This document shows, one piece after another, positions 47,647 to 54,801 of a stretch of 64,000 bases of DNA. This DNA comes from Candidatus Neomarinimicrobiota bacterium (GTDB lineage Bacteria > Fidelibacterota > JAANXI01). The DNA is taken from contig JAIPJS010000002.1 of NCBI GenBank assembly GCA_021734025.1, positions 248,001 to 312,000 on the forward strand, written 5' to 3'. Within the stretch, counting starts at the first letter, position 1; each line of letters starts with the position of its first letter. A program made the position numbers and the translations under genes. Under the pieces are notes generated by a model. The model saw nothing but the letters and a program-made list of their open reading frames with translations. It had not been told where the DNA came from and did not search any database.

Positions 47647-47796
47647 TTATCGAGTTTCTTTATGTGTCGTGTGTTCCCGACAGAAGCGGCAGTATTTTTT
47701 ATACTCCACTCGCTCCGGGTGCGTCTGTTTATTCTTATCGGTTGTATAGTTCCGATTGTTGCACTCAGAGCACTCGAGTGTGACGATTGTTCGCAT
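47647..47796 (-). CDS. rpmG: 50S ribosomal protein L33, zinc form
   Basis: A 49-residue gene: ATG at 47794-47796, TAA at 47647-47649. The peptide starts [20 protein letters not shown] and ends HTTHKETR. Cys9, Cys12, Cys36 and Cys39 are the zinc ligands of the C+ form. It sits 25 bases after tuf copy 2 and just before tRNA-Trp, the usual tuf-rpmG-trnW-secE order. Confidence 0.95.
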   Translation of the reverse strand: MRTIVTLECSECNNRNYTTDKNKQTHPERVEYKKYCRFCREHTTHKETR

Positions 47797-47821
47797 TCTA
47801 TTAGCTCCGCTTCGTGATTAA

Positions 47822-49012
47822 TTACTCGACAATATCCGTCACGACGCCAGCGCCAACGGTGTGGCCGCCTTCCCGAATCGCGAACCGGAGCCCTTCTTCC
47901 ATGGCAATCGGTGCAATCAGTTCCACGTCCATATTCACCTTGTCGCCCGGCATCACCATTTCCACGCCTTCCGGCAGATTCACCGAGCCTGTTACATCCG
48001 TCGTCCGGAAGTAAAACTGCGGCCGGTAGCCCTGAAAGAACGGGGTATGGCGTCCCCCCTCTTCTTTTTTCAGGACATACACTTCCGCCTTGAATTTCGT
48101 ATGCGGCGTAATACTGCCCGGCTCCGCACAGACCATACCGCGCTGCAGCCATTCCTTGTCGATCCCGCGCAGCAACAGCCCCACGTTATCGCCGGCCTGG
48201 CCTTCGTCCAGCATCTTTCGGAACATTTCCACCCCAGTCACGACCGTCGTCTTGTGGCCGCCGAGCCCAATCACTTCGACTTCGTCACCCACATGCACAA
48301 TACCGCGCTCGATTCGACCGGTACCCACGGTGCCACGTCCGGTAATTGAGAAGACGTCCTCGACCGGCATCAAAAACGACCGGTCGGTGTCGCGTTCCGG
48401 CTCGGGAATGTAATCATCCAGCGCCTCAATCAGTTCCTGCATCGGGGCGGTGGCGTCTGCATCGTCCGGATTGCTCAGCGCTTCCAGCGCGCTACCCTTC
48501 ACAATCGGAATATCATCCCCGGGGAAATCATACTCACTCAACAGTTCCCGGAGTTCCAACTCCACCAGTTCCAGCAATTCCGGATCGTCCACCTGGTCCG
48601 TTTTATTCATAAAGACCACGATATTCGGGACGCCCACCTGCCGTGCCAGCAGAATGTGCTCCCGGGTCTGCGGCATGGGACCGTCGGCGGCGCTCACGAC
48701 CAGAATGGCGCCGTCCATCTGGGCTGCCCCGGTAATCATGTTTTTGATGTAATCGGCGTGTCCCGGACAGTCCACGTGGGCGTAGTGCCGGTTGGCGCTT
48801 TCGTATTCCACGTGGGCGGTCGCGATAGTGATCCCGCGCTCTTTTTCTTCCGGCGCGTTATCGATACTGTCAAAATCGCGGATCTCCGCCAGCCCCTGGC
48901 CGGATAGATACAGTGTCAACGCCGCCGTCAGCGTCGTCTTCCCGTGATCTACATGGCCAATCGTCCCCACGTTCACATGGGGTTTGGTCCGTTCAAATTT
49001 CTGTTTCGACAT
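47822..49012 (-). CDS. tuf: Elongation factor Tu, copy 2 (tRNA-tuf operon)
   Basis: 396 residues, complete GTPase motifs. It differs from copy 1 by nine residues, among them Gly38, Gln39, Ala73 and the segment [11 protein letters not shown] plus Gly387, Ala388 and Val395. GAGGAGG lies 9 bases before the ATG. It follows four tRNA genes, as tufB does in E. coli, and probably shares their primary transcript. Confidence 0.98.
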   Translation of the reverse strand: MSKQKFERTKPHVNVGTIGHVDHGKTTLTAALTLYLSGQGLAEIRDFDSIDNAPEEKERGITIATAHVEYESANRHYAHVDCPGHADYIKNMITGAAQMDGAILVVSAADGPMPQTREHILLARQVGVPNIVVFMNKTDQVDDPELLELVELELRELLSEYDFPGDDIPIVKGSALEALSNPDDADATAPMQELIEALDDYIPEPERDTDRSFLMPVEDVFSITGRGTVGTGRIERGIVHVGDEVEVIGLGGHKTTVVTGVEMFRKMLDEGQAGDNVGLLLRGIDKEWLQRGMVCAEPGSITPHTKFKAEVYVLKKEEGGRHTPFFQGYRPQFYFRTTDVTGSVNLPEGVEMVMPGDKVNMDVELIAPIAMEEGLRFAIREGGHTVGAGVVTDIVE

Positions 49013-49060
49013 TGTTCATGCCTCCTCATTTAATCAGTGCTCGGTTCTAAATACACTACG

Positions 49061-49134
49061 AGCCCACGACCGGACTTGAACCGGTGACCTCTTCCTTACC
49101 AAGGAAGTGCTGCTACCGTCTGAGCTACGTGGGC
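49061..49134 (-). tRNA. trnT: tRNA-Thr (anticodon GGT)
   Basis: 74 nt. Acceptor GCCCACG / CGTGGGC, anticodon stem CTTCC / GGAAG with loop TTGGTAA, T stem ACCGG / CCGGT with TTCAAGT, discriminator T. The D arm is slightly irregular (GCTC against CAGC, three pairs). It is the last tRNA before tuf. Confidence 0.95.
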
Positions 49135-49152
49135 TTTTAGATTCTAACACTA

Positions 49153-49233
49153 AGACGGGATACCGCCGGACTCTCTAATCTCTCTCCGAAACTATTCCGT
49201 CTCAGGGCATGACTCTCTGACTCGTAGTCATGC
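49153..49233 (-). other. Structured spacer between tRNA-Gly and tRNA-Thr
   Basis: This 136-base spacer (49135-49270) is far longer than the other tRNA spacers (10 and 23 bases). It holds two inverted repeats. One has arms AGACGGGATA / TATTCCGTCT (49153-49162, 49193-49202, one mismatch). The other has arms GCATGACT / AGTCATGC (49207-49214, 49226-49233, perfect). They may guide processing of the tRNA-tuf transcript. I found no fifth tRNA in it. Confidence 0.55.
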
Positions 49234-49269
49234 TATCGAATCATTGCCCGATTGGTTTTCAAAAATCAA

Positions 49270-49344
<75 letters not shown>

Positions 49345-49367
49345 TTATCATAGAGCGCAAGGCTCTG

Positions 49368-49450
49368 TGGGCAGGGAAGGATTCGAACCTCCGAAGGCAA
49401 TTGCCGGCAGATTTACAGTCTGCTCCATTTGACCGCTTTGGTACCTGCCC
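49368..49450 (-). tRNA. trnY: tRNA-Tyr (anticodon GTA)
   Basis: 83 nt with a long variable arm (class II). Acceptor GGGCAGG / CCTGCCC, anticodon in AGACTGTAAATCT, variable-arm hairpin GGCAATTGCC, T arm GGAGG / CCTTC with TTCGAAT, discriminator A. Confidence 0.96.
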
Positions 49451-49460
49451 GTTTCAAGCG

Positions 49461-49533
49461 AGCCACCAGCAGGAATCGAACCCGCGACCACCTCATTACA
49501 AGTGAGGTGCTCTTCCAGCTGAGCTATGGTGGC
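49461..49533 (-). tRNA. trnT: tRNA-Thr (anticodon TGT)
   Basis: 73 nt. Acceptor GCCACCA / TGGTGGC, D stem GCTC / GAGC, anticodon stem CCTCA / TGAGG with loop CTTGTAA, T stem GCGGG / CCTGC with TTCGATT, discriminator T. It is the first gene of the tRNA-tuf operon. Confidence 0.97.
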
Positions 49534-49554
49534 CAATTCCCTCTCAAATGTCAA

Positions 49555-49603
49555 AAAATTCCGCTCCGTCCGCTCAACCCAAAATTCCGCTCCGTCCGCT
49601 CAA
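49555..49603. repeat. 26-base-period direct repeat in the tRNA-tuf leader
   Basis: Two identical 23-base units (49555-49577 and 49581-49603; core TTCCGCTCCGTCCGCTCAA on the plus strand) are separated by CCC. The right-hand unit runs into a perfect 17-base palindrome with arms CCGCTCAA / TTGAGCGG (49596-49612). Both lie between the promoter candidate and the first tRNA, so they are transcribed in the leader or bound by a regulator near the start site. Confidence 0.85.
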
Positions 49604-49631
49604 TTTGAGCGGTTCATTCAAACAGCTCCAT

Positions 49632-49659
49632 AAATTAATGCAAAAATATCCGAAGTCAA
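49632..49659 (-). promoter_or_regulatory. Promoter of the tRNA-tuf-secE-nusG-rpoBC operon
   Basis: Minus-strand TTGACT (49654-49659), 16 bases, then TAATTT (49632-49637) followed by ATGGAGC. It sits 7 bases after the cysS stop, roughly 100 bases before the first tRNA. The block TAATTTATG with a purine-rich discriminator is shared with the rpsL promoter. Confidence 0.7.
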
Positions 49660-49665
49660 GTTGTA

Positions 49666-51078
49666 TCAGGAATTTTCCTGTTTTTTCTGTTTGATAATGA
49701 CTCCGTCCGGCGTATCCTCTACCACGTAACCCAAAGCATCAATTTTATCCCGCAAGCGATCCGCCTTCTCGTAATCCTTATCAGCGCGGGCCTGGCTCCG
49801 TTCGTCAGCCAGTTGCTCTACCTCATCCGGTATCTCTTCATCGGCTCCCGATGGCTCCAATACGTCCAGAACCGTATCGAACTCCCGGAGATATTTCAGC
49901 GCGTTCTGTGCCATAGATTTGGTGATCGCCTCTTCCACAATCCGGCTATTTAGTTCCTTCACTAGAGTGAAAACCGCCCCAAGGGCGCCGGCTATATTCA
50001 GATCGTCATCCAATGCACTCTCGAATTCTGCCGCTGAATTCTCGAGCAGACCCAGGATATCACCCTCTCCTTCTCTGGAAACCGCCTCCAAATGAGTTAC
50101 AATATTGCGGAGCCGCTGCACCGCCGATTCCGCCTCGCGCACCTTTTCCCAGGTAAAGTTCAGTTTCTGCCGATAATGTGTGGAAAGCAGCACATACCGA
50201 ATGATTTCCGGATCGTTCCCTTTTTCAATGACTTCACGAAGGTTGTAAAAATTACCCAGCGACTTGCTCATCTTTTCGCCGTCGACGATGAGGTGCTCGC
50301 AGTGGAGCCAGTAATTCACGAATTGGTCGCCGGTGGCCGCCTGGCTTTGAGCAATTTCATTTTCGTGATGCGGGAAAATATTGTCCACACCGCCGGTATG
50401 GATGTCGAAGTGCGTCCCGAGATAATTCGTTGACATGGCGGAGCACTCGATATGCCAGCCCGGACGGCCTTTTCCCAGCGAAGTTTCCCAGTAGATGTCG
50501 CCATCCTCCGGTTTCCATGCCTTCCAAAGCGCAAAATCGCGGATACTCTCCTTGTCGTATTCGTCCGCTTCCACGCGCTCGGAATGCTGCATTTCGTCCG
50601 GATCCATATTCGCCAGCTGCCCGTATTCTTCAAATTTCTCAACGCTATAATAAATGGAGCCGTCGTCAGTTTTATAAGCGTATCCCTTTTCCAGGAGCTG
50701 CTCAACCAGCGCCACCATTTCTTCAATGTGCTGGGTAGCTTCCGGATAATGCTCCGCTGGTTCGATTCGGAGCGCATCCAAATCTTCGAAAAATGCCTTC
50801 TTGTACGGGGCGGTAAACTCTTTGAAATCTATGTTCTCTGTATTGGCATCCCGAATAATCTTGTCATCCACGTCGGTGACATTCATCACTTGGTTTACCT
50901 CATATCCCTTATATCTCAGATACCGCCGCAAGAGATCCTCAAATATATAGGCCCGATAATTTCCGATATGCGCATAGTTATAAACTGTAGGACCGCAGGT
51001 GTACATCTTAACGGTATCTTCTTCAATGGGGATAAATGCTTCTTTTTTTCTGGTCAGCGTATTGTAAAACTGAAGCAT
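49666..51078 (-). CDS. cysS: Cysteinyl-tRNA synthetase
   Basis: 470 residues, class I. The HIGH-type signature is YNYAHIGNYRAYIFEDLLRR, the KMSKS loop is GEKMSKSLGNFYNLREV, and the zinc-site elements include MYCGP-type MYTCGPTVYN and GWHIECSAMS. The C-terminal anticodon-binding part ends RLRDKIDALGYVVEDTPDGV. It follows ddl by 2 bases and is the last gene of the lolA operon, directly in front of the tRNA-tuf promoter. Confidence 0.97.
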   Translation of the reverse strand: MLQFYNTLTRKKEAFIPIEEDTVKMYTCGPTVYNYAHIGNYRAYIFEDLLRRYLRYKGYEVNQVMNVTDVDDKIIRDANTENIDFKEFTAPYKKAFFEDLDALRIEPAEHYPEATQHIEEMVALVEQLLEKGYAYKTDDGSIYYSVEKFEEYGQLANMDPDEMQHSERVEADEYDKESIRDFALWKAWKPEDGDIYWETSLGKGRPGWHIECSAMSTNYLGTHFDIHTGGVDNIFPHHENEIAQSQAATGDQFVNYWLHCEHLIVDGEKMSKSLGNFYNLREVIEKGNDPEIIRYVLLSTHYRQKLNFTWEKVREAESAVQRLRNIVTHLEAVSREGEGDILGLLENSAAEFESALDDDLNIAGALGAVFTLVKELNSRIVEEAITKSMAQNALKYLREFDTVLDVLEPSGADEEIPDEVEQLADERSQARADKDYEKADRLRDKIDALGYVVEDTPDGVIIKQKKQENS

Positions 51079-51080
51079 AA

Positions 51081-52100
51081 TTATTTCTGTCCGTAATCAA
51101 TGATTCGCAGTAGCAGTTCTTTATTGGTCAGCCCGGCGGCTTTTGCGGCTTTGGGCACCAGGCTGGTCCCGGTCATGCCGGGGAGGGTATTGATTTCCAG
51201 ACAGAGTGGTTCACCGCCGGTACTCAGGCGGAAGTCCACACGGGAGTATCCACTTGCTCCGATGCTATTGAACAACCGGAGCGCGTACTGCTGAATTTCC
51301 TCTGTTTCGGGGTCCTTCAGATCGGCGGGAACCTCGTACGAACTCATCCCTTCGCCGTATTTGCACTCATAATCGTAAATATCATGCTTAGGCTTGATTT
51401 CCACCAGCGGTAACGCTTCCTTCCCAAGGACGGATGCGGTAATTTCCCGCCCGGGGATGTATTGCTCCACCATTACCTGGTCTTCATATTCAAAGGCTTT
51501 TTCCAGCGCCTCCGCCAATCCGGCCAGGCTATGCAAGATGGTTAACCCTATTGTAGATCCCTGGCTATTGGGCTTTACCACAATACCCGGTGTGAATTTC
51601 TCTTCGATGATTGCCCGGACTTTCGACGAATTTTCTTTCCACCGGGATTGTGAAACCATCAACCACTCCGCTGTGGGAATTCCCTGGGCGACCATAATCT
51701 GCTTCGTGAGATGCTTGTCCATGGCAACGGCGCTGGCAGAAGCGTTCGGTCCATTGTATTGGTATCCTAAATGCTCAAACATTCCCTGGAGTAACCCATT
51801 CTCGCCAATGCCGCCGTGAAGTCCAATAAAATGAAAGTCGGCCGCGGCCACCTTCTCATGCAACAAGAGCTGAAAGATATGTCGATGATTCAACTCCCGA
51901 ATCTCATCCAGGGAGGGTGGCTCTCCTTCTATAGAATAATCGACTGCGGATTTCTCATTAAATTGCTCCGGGGAGAATGCCGGATCAACGTACAAAACTT
52001 CGTGTTCCATTTGTGCGAGGGTGTCACCGATAAACTTTGCCGAGTTGAGCGAGACGTCTCGTTCCATTGATGTGCCGCCACGATAAACTGCAATCTTCAT
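51081..52100 (-). CDS. ddl: D-alanine--D-alanine ligase
   Basis: About 339 residues, ATP-grasp fold. It has FIGLHGGIGENGLLQGMFEH, the ATP-loop region KPNSQGSTIGL, and the Mg/ATP site SRVDFRLS followed by LEINTLPGMTGTS. It makes the dipeptide for peptidoglycan precursors. The preferred ATG at 52100 overlaps the gmhB stop as ATGA; a start five codons upstream (52115) is possible but less likely. Confidence 0.95.
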   Translation of the reverse strand: MKIAVYRGGTSMERDVSLNSAKFIGDTLAQMEHEVLYVDPAFSPEQFNEKSAVDYSIEGEPPSLDEIRELNHRHIFQLLLHEKVAAADFHFIGLHGGIGENGLLQGMFEHLGYQYNGPNASASAVAMDKHLTKQIMVAQGIPTAEWLMVSQSRWKENSSKVRAIIEEKFTPGIVVKPNSQGSTIGLTILHSLAGLAEALEKAFEYEDQVMVEQYIPGREITASVLGKEALPLVEIKPKHDIYDYECKYGEGMSSYEVPADLKDPETEEIQQYALRLFNSIGASGYSRVDFRLSTGGEPLCLEINTLPGMTGTSLVPKAAKAAGLTNKELLLRIIDYGQK

Positions 52101-52657
52101 GATGGGTTTCTCCACTGTTCAATAATGTTATCCACTGCCTGTAACAGCGTATCGTAAATATAGTCCGGCTGCGCTGACTCCGTGGCGCGAGAACCGTCCC
52201 GGCTGCTCCGGATAAGTATTGTGGAGACACCTGCTTGTTGCCCGGCGGAGATATCCGTATAGTGGTCACCAATAAACCAGGCTTTCTCCAAAGAGATCTT
52301 GTGTTCACTTGCGGCCTGTTCCAGCATGCCCGGTTGGGGCTTGCGGCAGCCACAGTTGTCTTCCGGCGCGTGTGGGCAGTAGTAGATTTCTTCAATATGT
52401 GCACCGGCTTTCTCTACCCGCTCCTTCACCCGGGAATGAATGTCCCGCAGTGTTTCCGCCGTAAAATATCCCCGGCCGATCCCTGACTGGTTTGTCACAA
52501 TAAAAATCCGGGCGCCATTTTCGGTAAGCTTTCGCAGTGCTTTGAACGTCCAGGGATACCAGACATAATTTTCCCACCGATTTACATAGGAGGGCAAGGT
52601 GGTGTTCAAAACACCGTCACGATCCAGGAAGACCACTCTGTCTGTCTGGTCAGTCAC
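52097..52657 (-). CDS. gmhB: D-glycero-D-manno-heptose 1,7-bisphosphate 7-phosphatase
   Basis: 186 residues, HAD phosphatase. The nucleophile motif is VVFLDRDGVLN, then IVTNQSGIGRGYF, the structural zinc loop YYCPHAPEDNCGCRKPQPG, and WFIGDHYTDISAG. It removes the 7-phosphate in ADP-heptose synthesis; GmhA is encoded at 8.2 kb. The start codon is GTG, overlapping the upxY stop as GTGA. Confidence 0.92.
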   Translation of the reverse strand: MTDQTDRVVFLDRDGVLNTTLPSYVNRWENYVWYPWTFKALRKLTENGARIFIVTNQSGIGRGYFTAETLRDIHSRVKERVEKAGAHIEEIYYCPHAPEDNCGCRKPQPGMLEQAASEHKISLEKAWFIGDHYTDISAGQQAGVSTILIRSSRDGSRATESAQPDYIYDTLLQAVDNIIEQWRNPS

Positions 52658-53223
52658 TCCGCCGGCGCTCCTTCGTCAATTTTTTCCAGCCACTCTTTGT
52701 TGATTACCACTGAGGCCCCGAGTTTCAGCGAATCAATGACTACAACAAACCGGTCGCCCTTCTTCTTATGGATAAGCCGGCCTTCCAGCCCCTTACAGGA
52801 GCCTTCCAGAACTCTGACTCTATCCTCCAGCTCAAAGTCACCGCTTTCAGGTTGCAAATCCGCGCCATATTCTTCTATCCTCCGGACAGCCTCAATTTGT
52901 TCATCCCGGATCGGCACAAGTTTTCCGGCGAATTTCACGAACGTCACTGCGCCATAAGTTTCCAACACCGGGACTTGCAAGTGTTTTGGAATATGCACAA
53001 AGATGTATCCGCGAAAGAGCGGTATCTCAACCTTCTTTTTTCGATCGCTCCACTGACGCACTTCGGTTCTCAGCGGCAGATAATGATCGATTCCTTTCTC
53101 CTCCAACTGTTCCGCGACCTTTTTTTCATGCCGAGATTTACAATAGACTGCAAACCATTGGGGGAGATTTTTCGGATCTTCGTGTTCGGACATTTCTACC
53201 GAAGAAATGTTATTATCGGACAT
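52654..53223 (-). CDS. UpxY-type NusG paralogue, transcription antiterminator
   Basis: 189 residues. An acidic N-terminal extension (about 1-20) precedes the NGN domain QWFAVYCKSRHEKKVAEQLE and PLFRGYIFVHIPKHLQ; a KOW-like C-terminal domain has LEDRVRVLEGSCKGLEGRLI. This matches the UpxY/LoaP/RfaH-like specialised NusG proteins that help transcription of long surface-polysaccharide operons. It sits between lolA (11-base overlap) and gmhB (4-base overlap), not at the head of a capsule cluster. An internal ATG 10 codons in is an alternative start. Its target operon is not in the window. Confidence 0.88.
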   Translation of the reverse strand: MSDNNISSVEMSEHEDPKNLPQWFAVYCKSRHEKKVAEQLEEKGIDHYLPLRTEVRQWSDRKKKVEIPLFRGYIFVHIPKHLQVPVLETYGAVTFVKFAGKLVPIRDEQIEAVRRIEEYGADLQPESGDFELEDRVRVLEGSCKGLEGRLIHKKKGDRFVVVIDSLKLGASVVINKEWLEKIDEGAPAE

Positions 53224-53854
53224 CGATCACTTCAGTGTTTTCATTTGGCTCGAAGGTGAATGCTTCAGCGGAGATGGTCGTATCCACGGTCACCGAATTA
53301 ATCTGATAGGAGGTTGTGTTTTTGTTCATATCAGTAAATTCGACCTGTAGCGGATGCCAGGTTTCTTTGCTCACCCAGACTTTGAGTTCCTGCATCATCT
53401 GGTTTTTGTCTTTCGGAGTCATCCGTAATGCCGCGGCAGGTTCACCATCCAATTCGGTGCCCGGTTTCCAGAGAGTGGCATTATAGGTCTCCGGATAGGT
53501 AAACAGGATATCCCGTGGCATGAGTGTCTGCGGGTCATTGGTCACATTGTCTATGATGACCTGGTCTTCCAACCGGGAGTAGGTCCACATGGTTTCTCCG
53601 TTGCTGACCACCGTCTGGTCCGGCGTGACAATTCTGAACTTATTCAGGCCATCCAGCAACATTTCGCCGTCCAGTTTTTCGACCTTCCCGGTCACCTGCC
53701 ATTCGAAGACTTGCTGGAATTTCACCCGGAGCGGTTTTTCTGTCTGCACCGAATTTTGCACCCGTTCGATGACCTGTTCAGCAGTTAAAGCAGCAAAGAC
53801 TGACACTGCTGCCAAAAGAAAGAAAAACGCGTATGTGTACTTTAATTTATCCAT
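53213..53854 (-). CDS. lolA: Outer-membrane lipoprotein carrier protein LolA
   Basis: 213 residues with a signal peptide (about 1-22, ending FAALTA), then the half-open beta-barrel of LolA: QTEKPLRVKFQQVFEWQVTG, GEMLLDGLNKFRIVTPDQTV and MWTYSRLEDQVIIDNV. It ferries lipoproteins across the periplasm, which supports a Gram-negative envelope. GGAG lies 4 bases before the ATG. It heads the lolA-upxY-gmhB-ddl-cysS operon; ftsK lies upstream, a common pairing. Confidence 0.92.
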   Translation of the reverse strand: MDKLKYTYAFFFLLAAVSVFAALTAEQVIERVQNSVQTEKPLRVKFQQVFEWQVTGKVEKLDGEMLLDGLNKFRIVTPDQTVVSNGETMWTYSRLEDQVIIDNVTNDPQTLMPRDILFTYPETYNATLWKPGTELDGEPAAALRMTPKDKNQMMQELKVWVSKETWHPLQVEFTDMNKNTTSYQINSVTVDTTISAEAFTFEPNENTEVIDVR

Positions 53855-54058
53855 AAGACTCCATTTCTTTTACGTTCCAGAAATATAATAAAGAAGGGAG
53901 TCGGATTAAAACAGGAAAAGATGGTATGACAGTAATCGACCACGAACGTGTCGGGTGTTCAAGTGTTCAGGTATTTGGGTTGAAAACATGTTATGGTATT
54001 AATGTGTTATAGTTAAAGTATTTTGTACTGCGTATTAGTGTCTCGCAATGACAGCCAT

Positions 54059-54080
54059 ACCGGTGCTATACCGGTTTTTT
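54059..54080 (+). terminator. Possible plus-strand terminator-like hairpin
   Basis: ACCGGT, loop GCTAT, ACCGGT, then a run of six T that begins with the last stem base. It has the form of an intrinsic terminator on the plus strand, but no plus-strand gene precedes it, so it may end an unseen RNA or be incidental. Confidence 0.3.
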
Positions 54081-54308
54081 CACCAATCCCAGATCTCCCT
54101 TTTCTTTGCCCATTTTCTCTTAAGAAAAAACGGGCAGAAAAAATCAAGGAAACTCAGAACTCGCACTTCTACAACGATACATGGTCTTTCATAATTCTTT
54201 CTTGCCGATTTTTGCAATACGGAATTTCTATTCGGGTGCTCAAACACTGAGTTTCCATATTAAAGAAAAGAAATGGTTCCCCCTTGGCCTTGCTATTTAT
54301 TTTGGGCA

Positions 54309-54515
54309 CCGTTTCGATGAGCGGAGGAGAGCCAGAACCAGCTGTCTGAGGGAGCGAAGCGACCGAGTTCTACCGACACTGAAATGGCAACCACAACAAG
54401 TTGTGGGCCATTTCAATTCGGCACAGGTGGTTCTGGCCCGAAACGAATCTTGAAACGGTCAAAATAAAGAGCGCAGCCTTGAATTTTTACCACTTTTGTT
54501 TCAAGACAAAAGTGG
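54309..54515. repeat. Nested inverted-repeat element
   Basis: Three sets of arms nest inside each other. Outermost CCGTTTC / GAAACGG (54309-54315, 54452-54458). Then GCCAGAACCA / TGGTTCTGGC (54331-54340, 54428-54437). Innermost GAAATGGC-aa-CCACAAC / GTTGTGG-GCCATTTC (54381-54414), closed by a 2-base gap. A separate perfect hairpin CCACTTTTGT / ACAAAAGTGG follows at 54490-54515. It could be a mobile intergenic repeat or a folded RNA. Confidence 0.75.
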
Positions 54516-54801
54516 AAGTAAAAGGGGAAAGTAAATGATATGATGCTAAGCCCCGAAGGTAAAGAGGGCGAATGGGCTCGGTTTACCAGCATGAGATTAT
54601 AGTAAATGCGCTGAACAGAACACGAAATTATAAACTTAACTAAGTGCTAGTTGAATCACTTCCAACCACAAACACACTCTCCGGCGGAGGTAAGTTACGT
54701 AATACGCAATACTCGAGACGCAATACGTCTGATTTTTTAAAAAATGCAGGGAATAATCTCAGAAAATTCCTAAAACAATAAATGGGTGCAAACGCCGCAG
54801 A

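Larger units (their letters stand above)
53855..54801. other. 947-base non-coding stretch between ftsK and lolA
   Basis: No convincing gene is present: the open frames here lack ribosome-binding sites and protein-like composition. The stretch holds, from left to right, tandem short words (GGTGTTCAAGTGTTCAGGT at 53954-53972, others to 54040), an ACCGGT hairpin with a T-run (54059-54080), an imperfect hairpin (54108-54135), the nested inverted-repeat element (54309-54515), and words TACGTAATACGCAATAC near 54696. Confidence 0.7.

Noticed and set aside
49555-49612. CRISPR array from the two direct repeats
   Set aside because: Only two units with a 3-base spacer; there is no spacer variation and no cas gene.
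54023-54453. Small plus-strand open frames in the ftsK-lolA gap
   Set aside because: They run through inverted repeats, lack ribosome-binding sites and have protein compositions unlike the neighbours.
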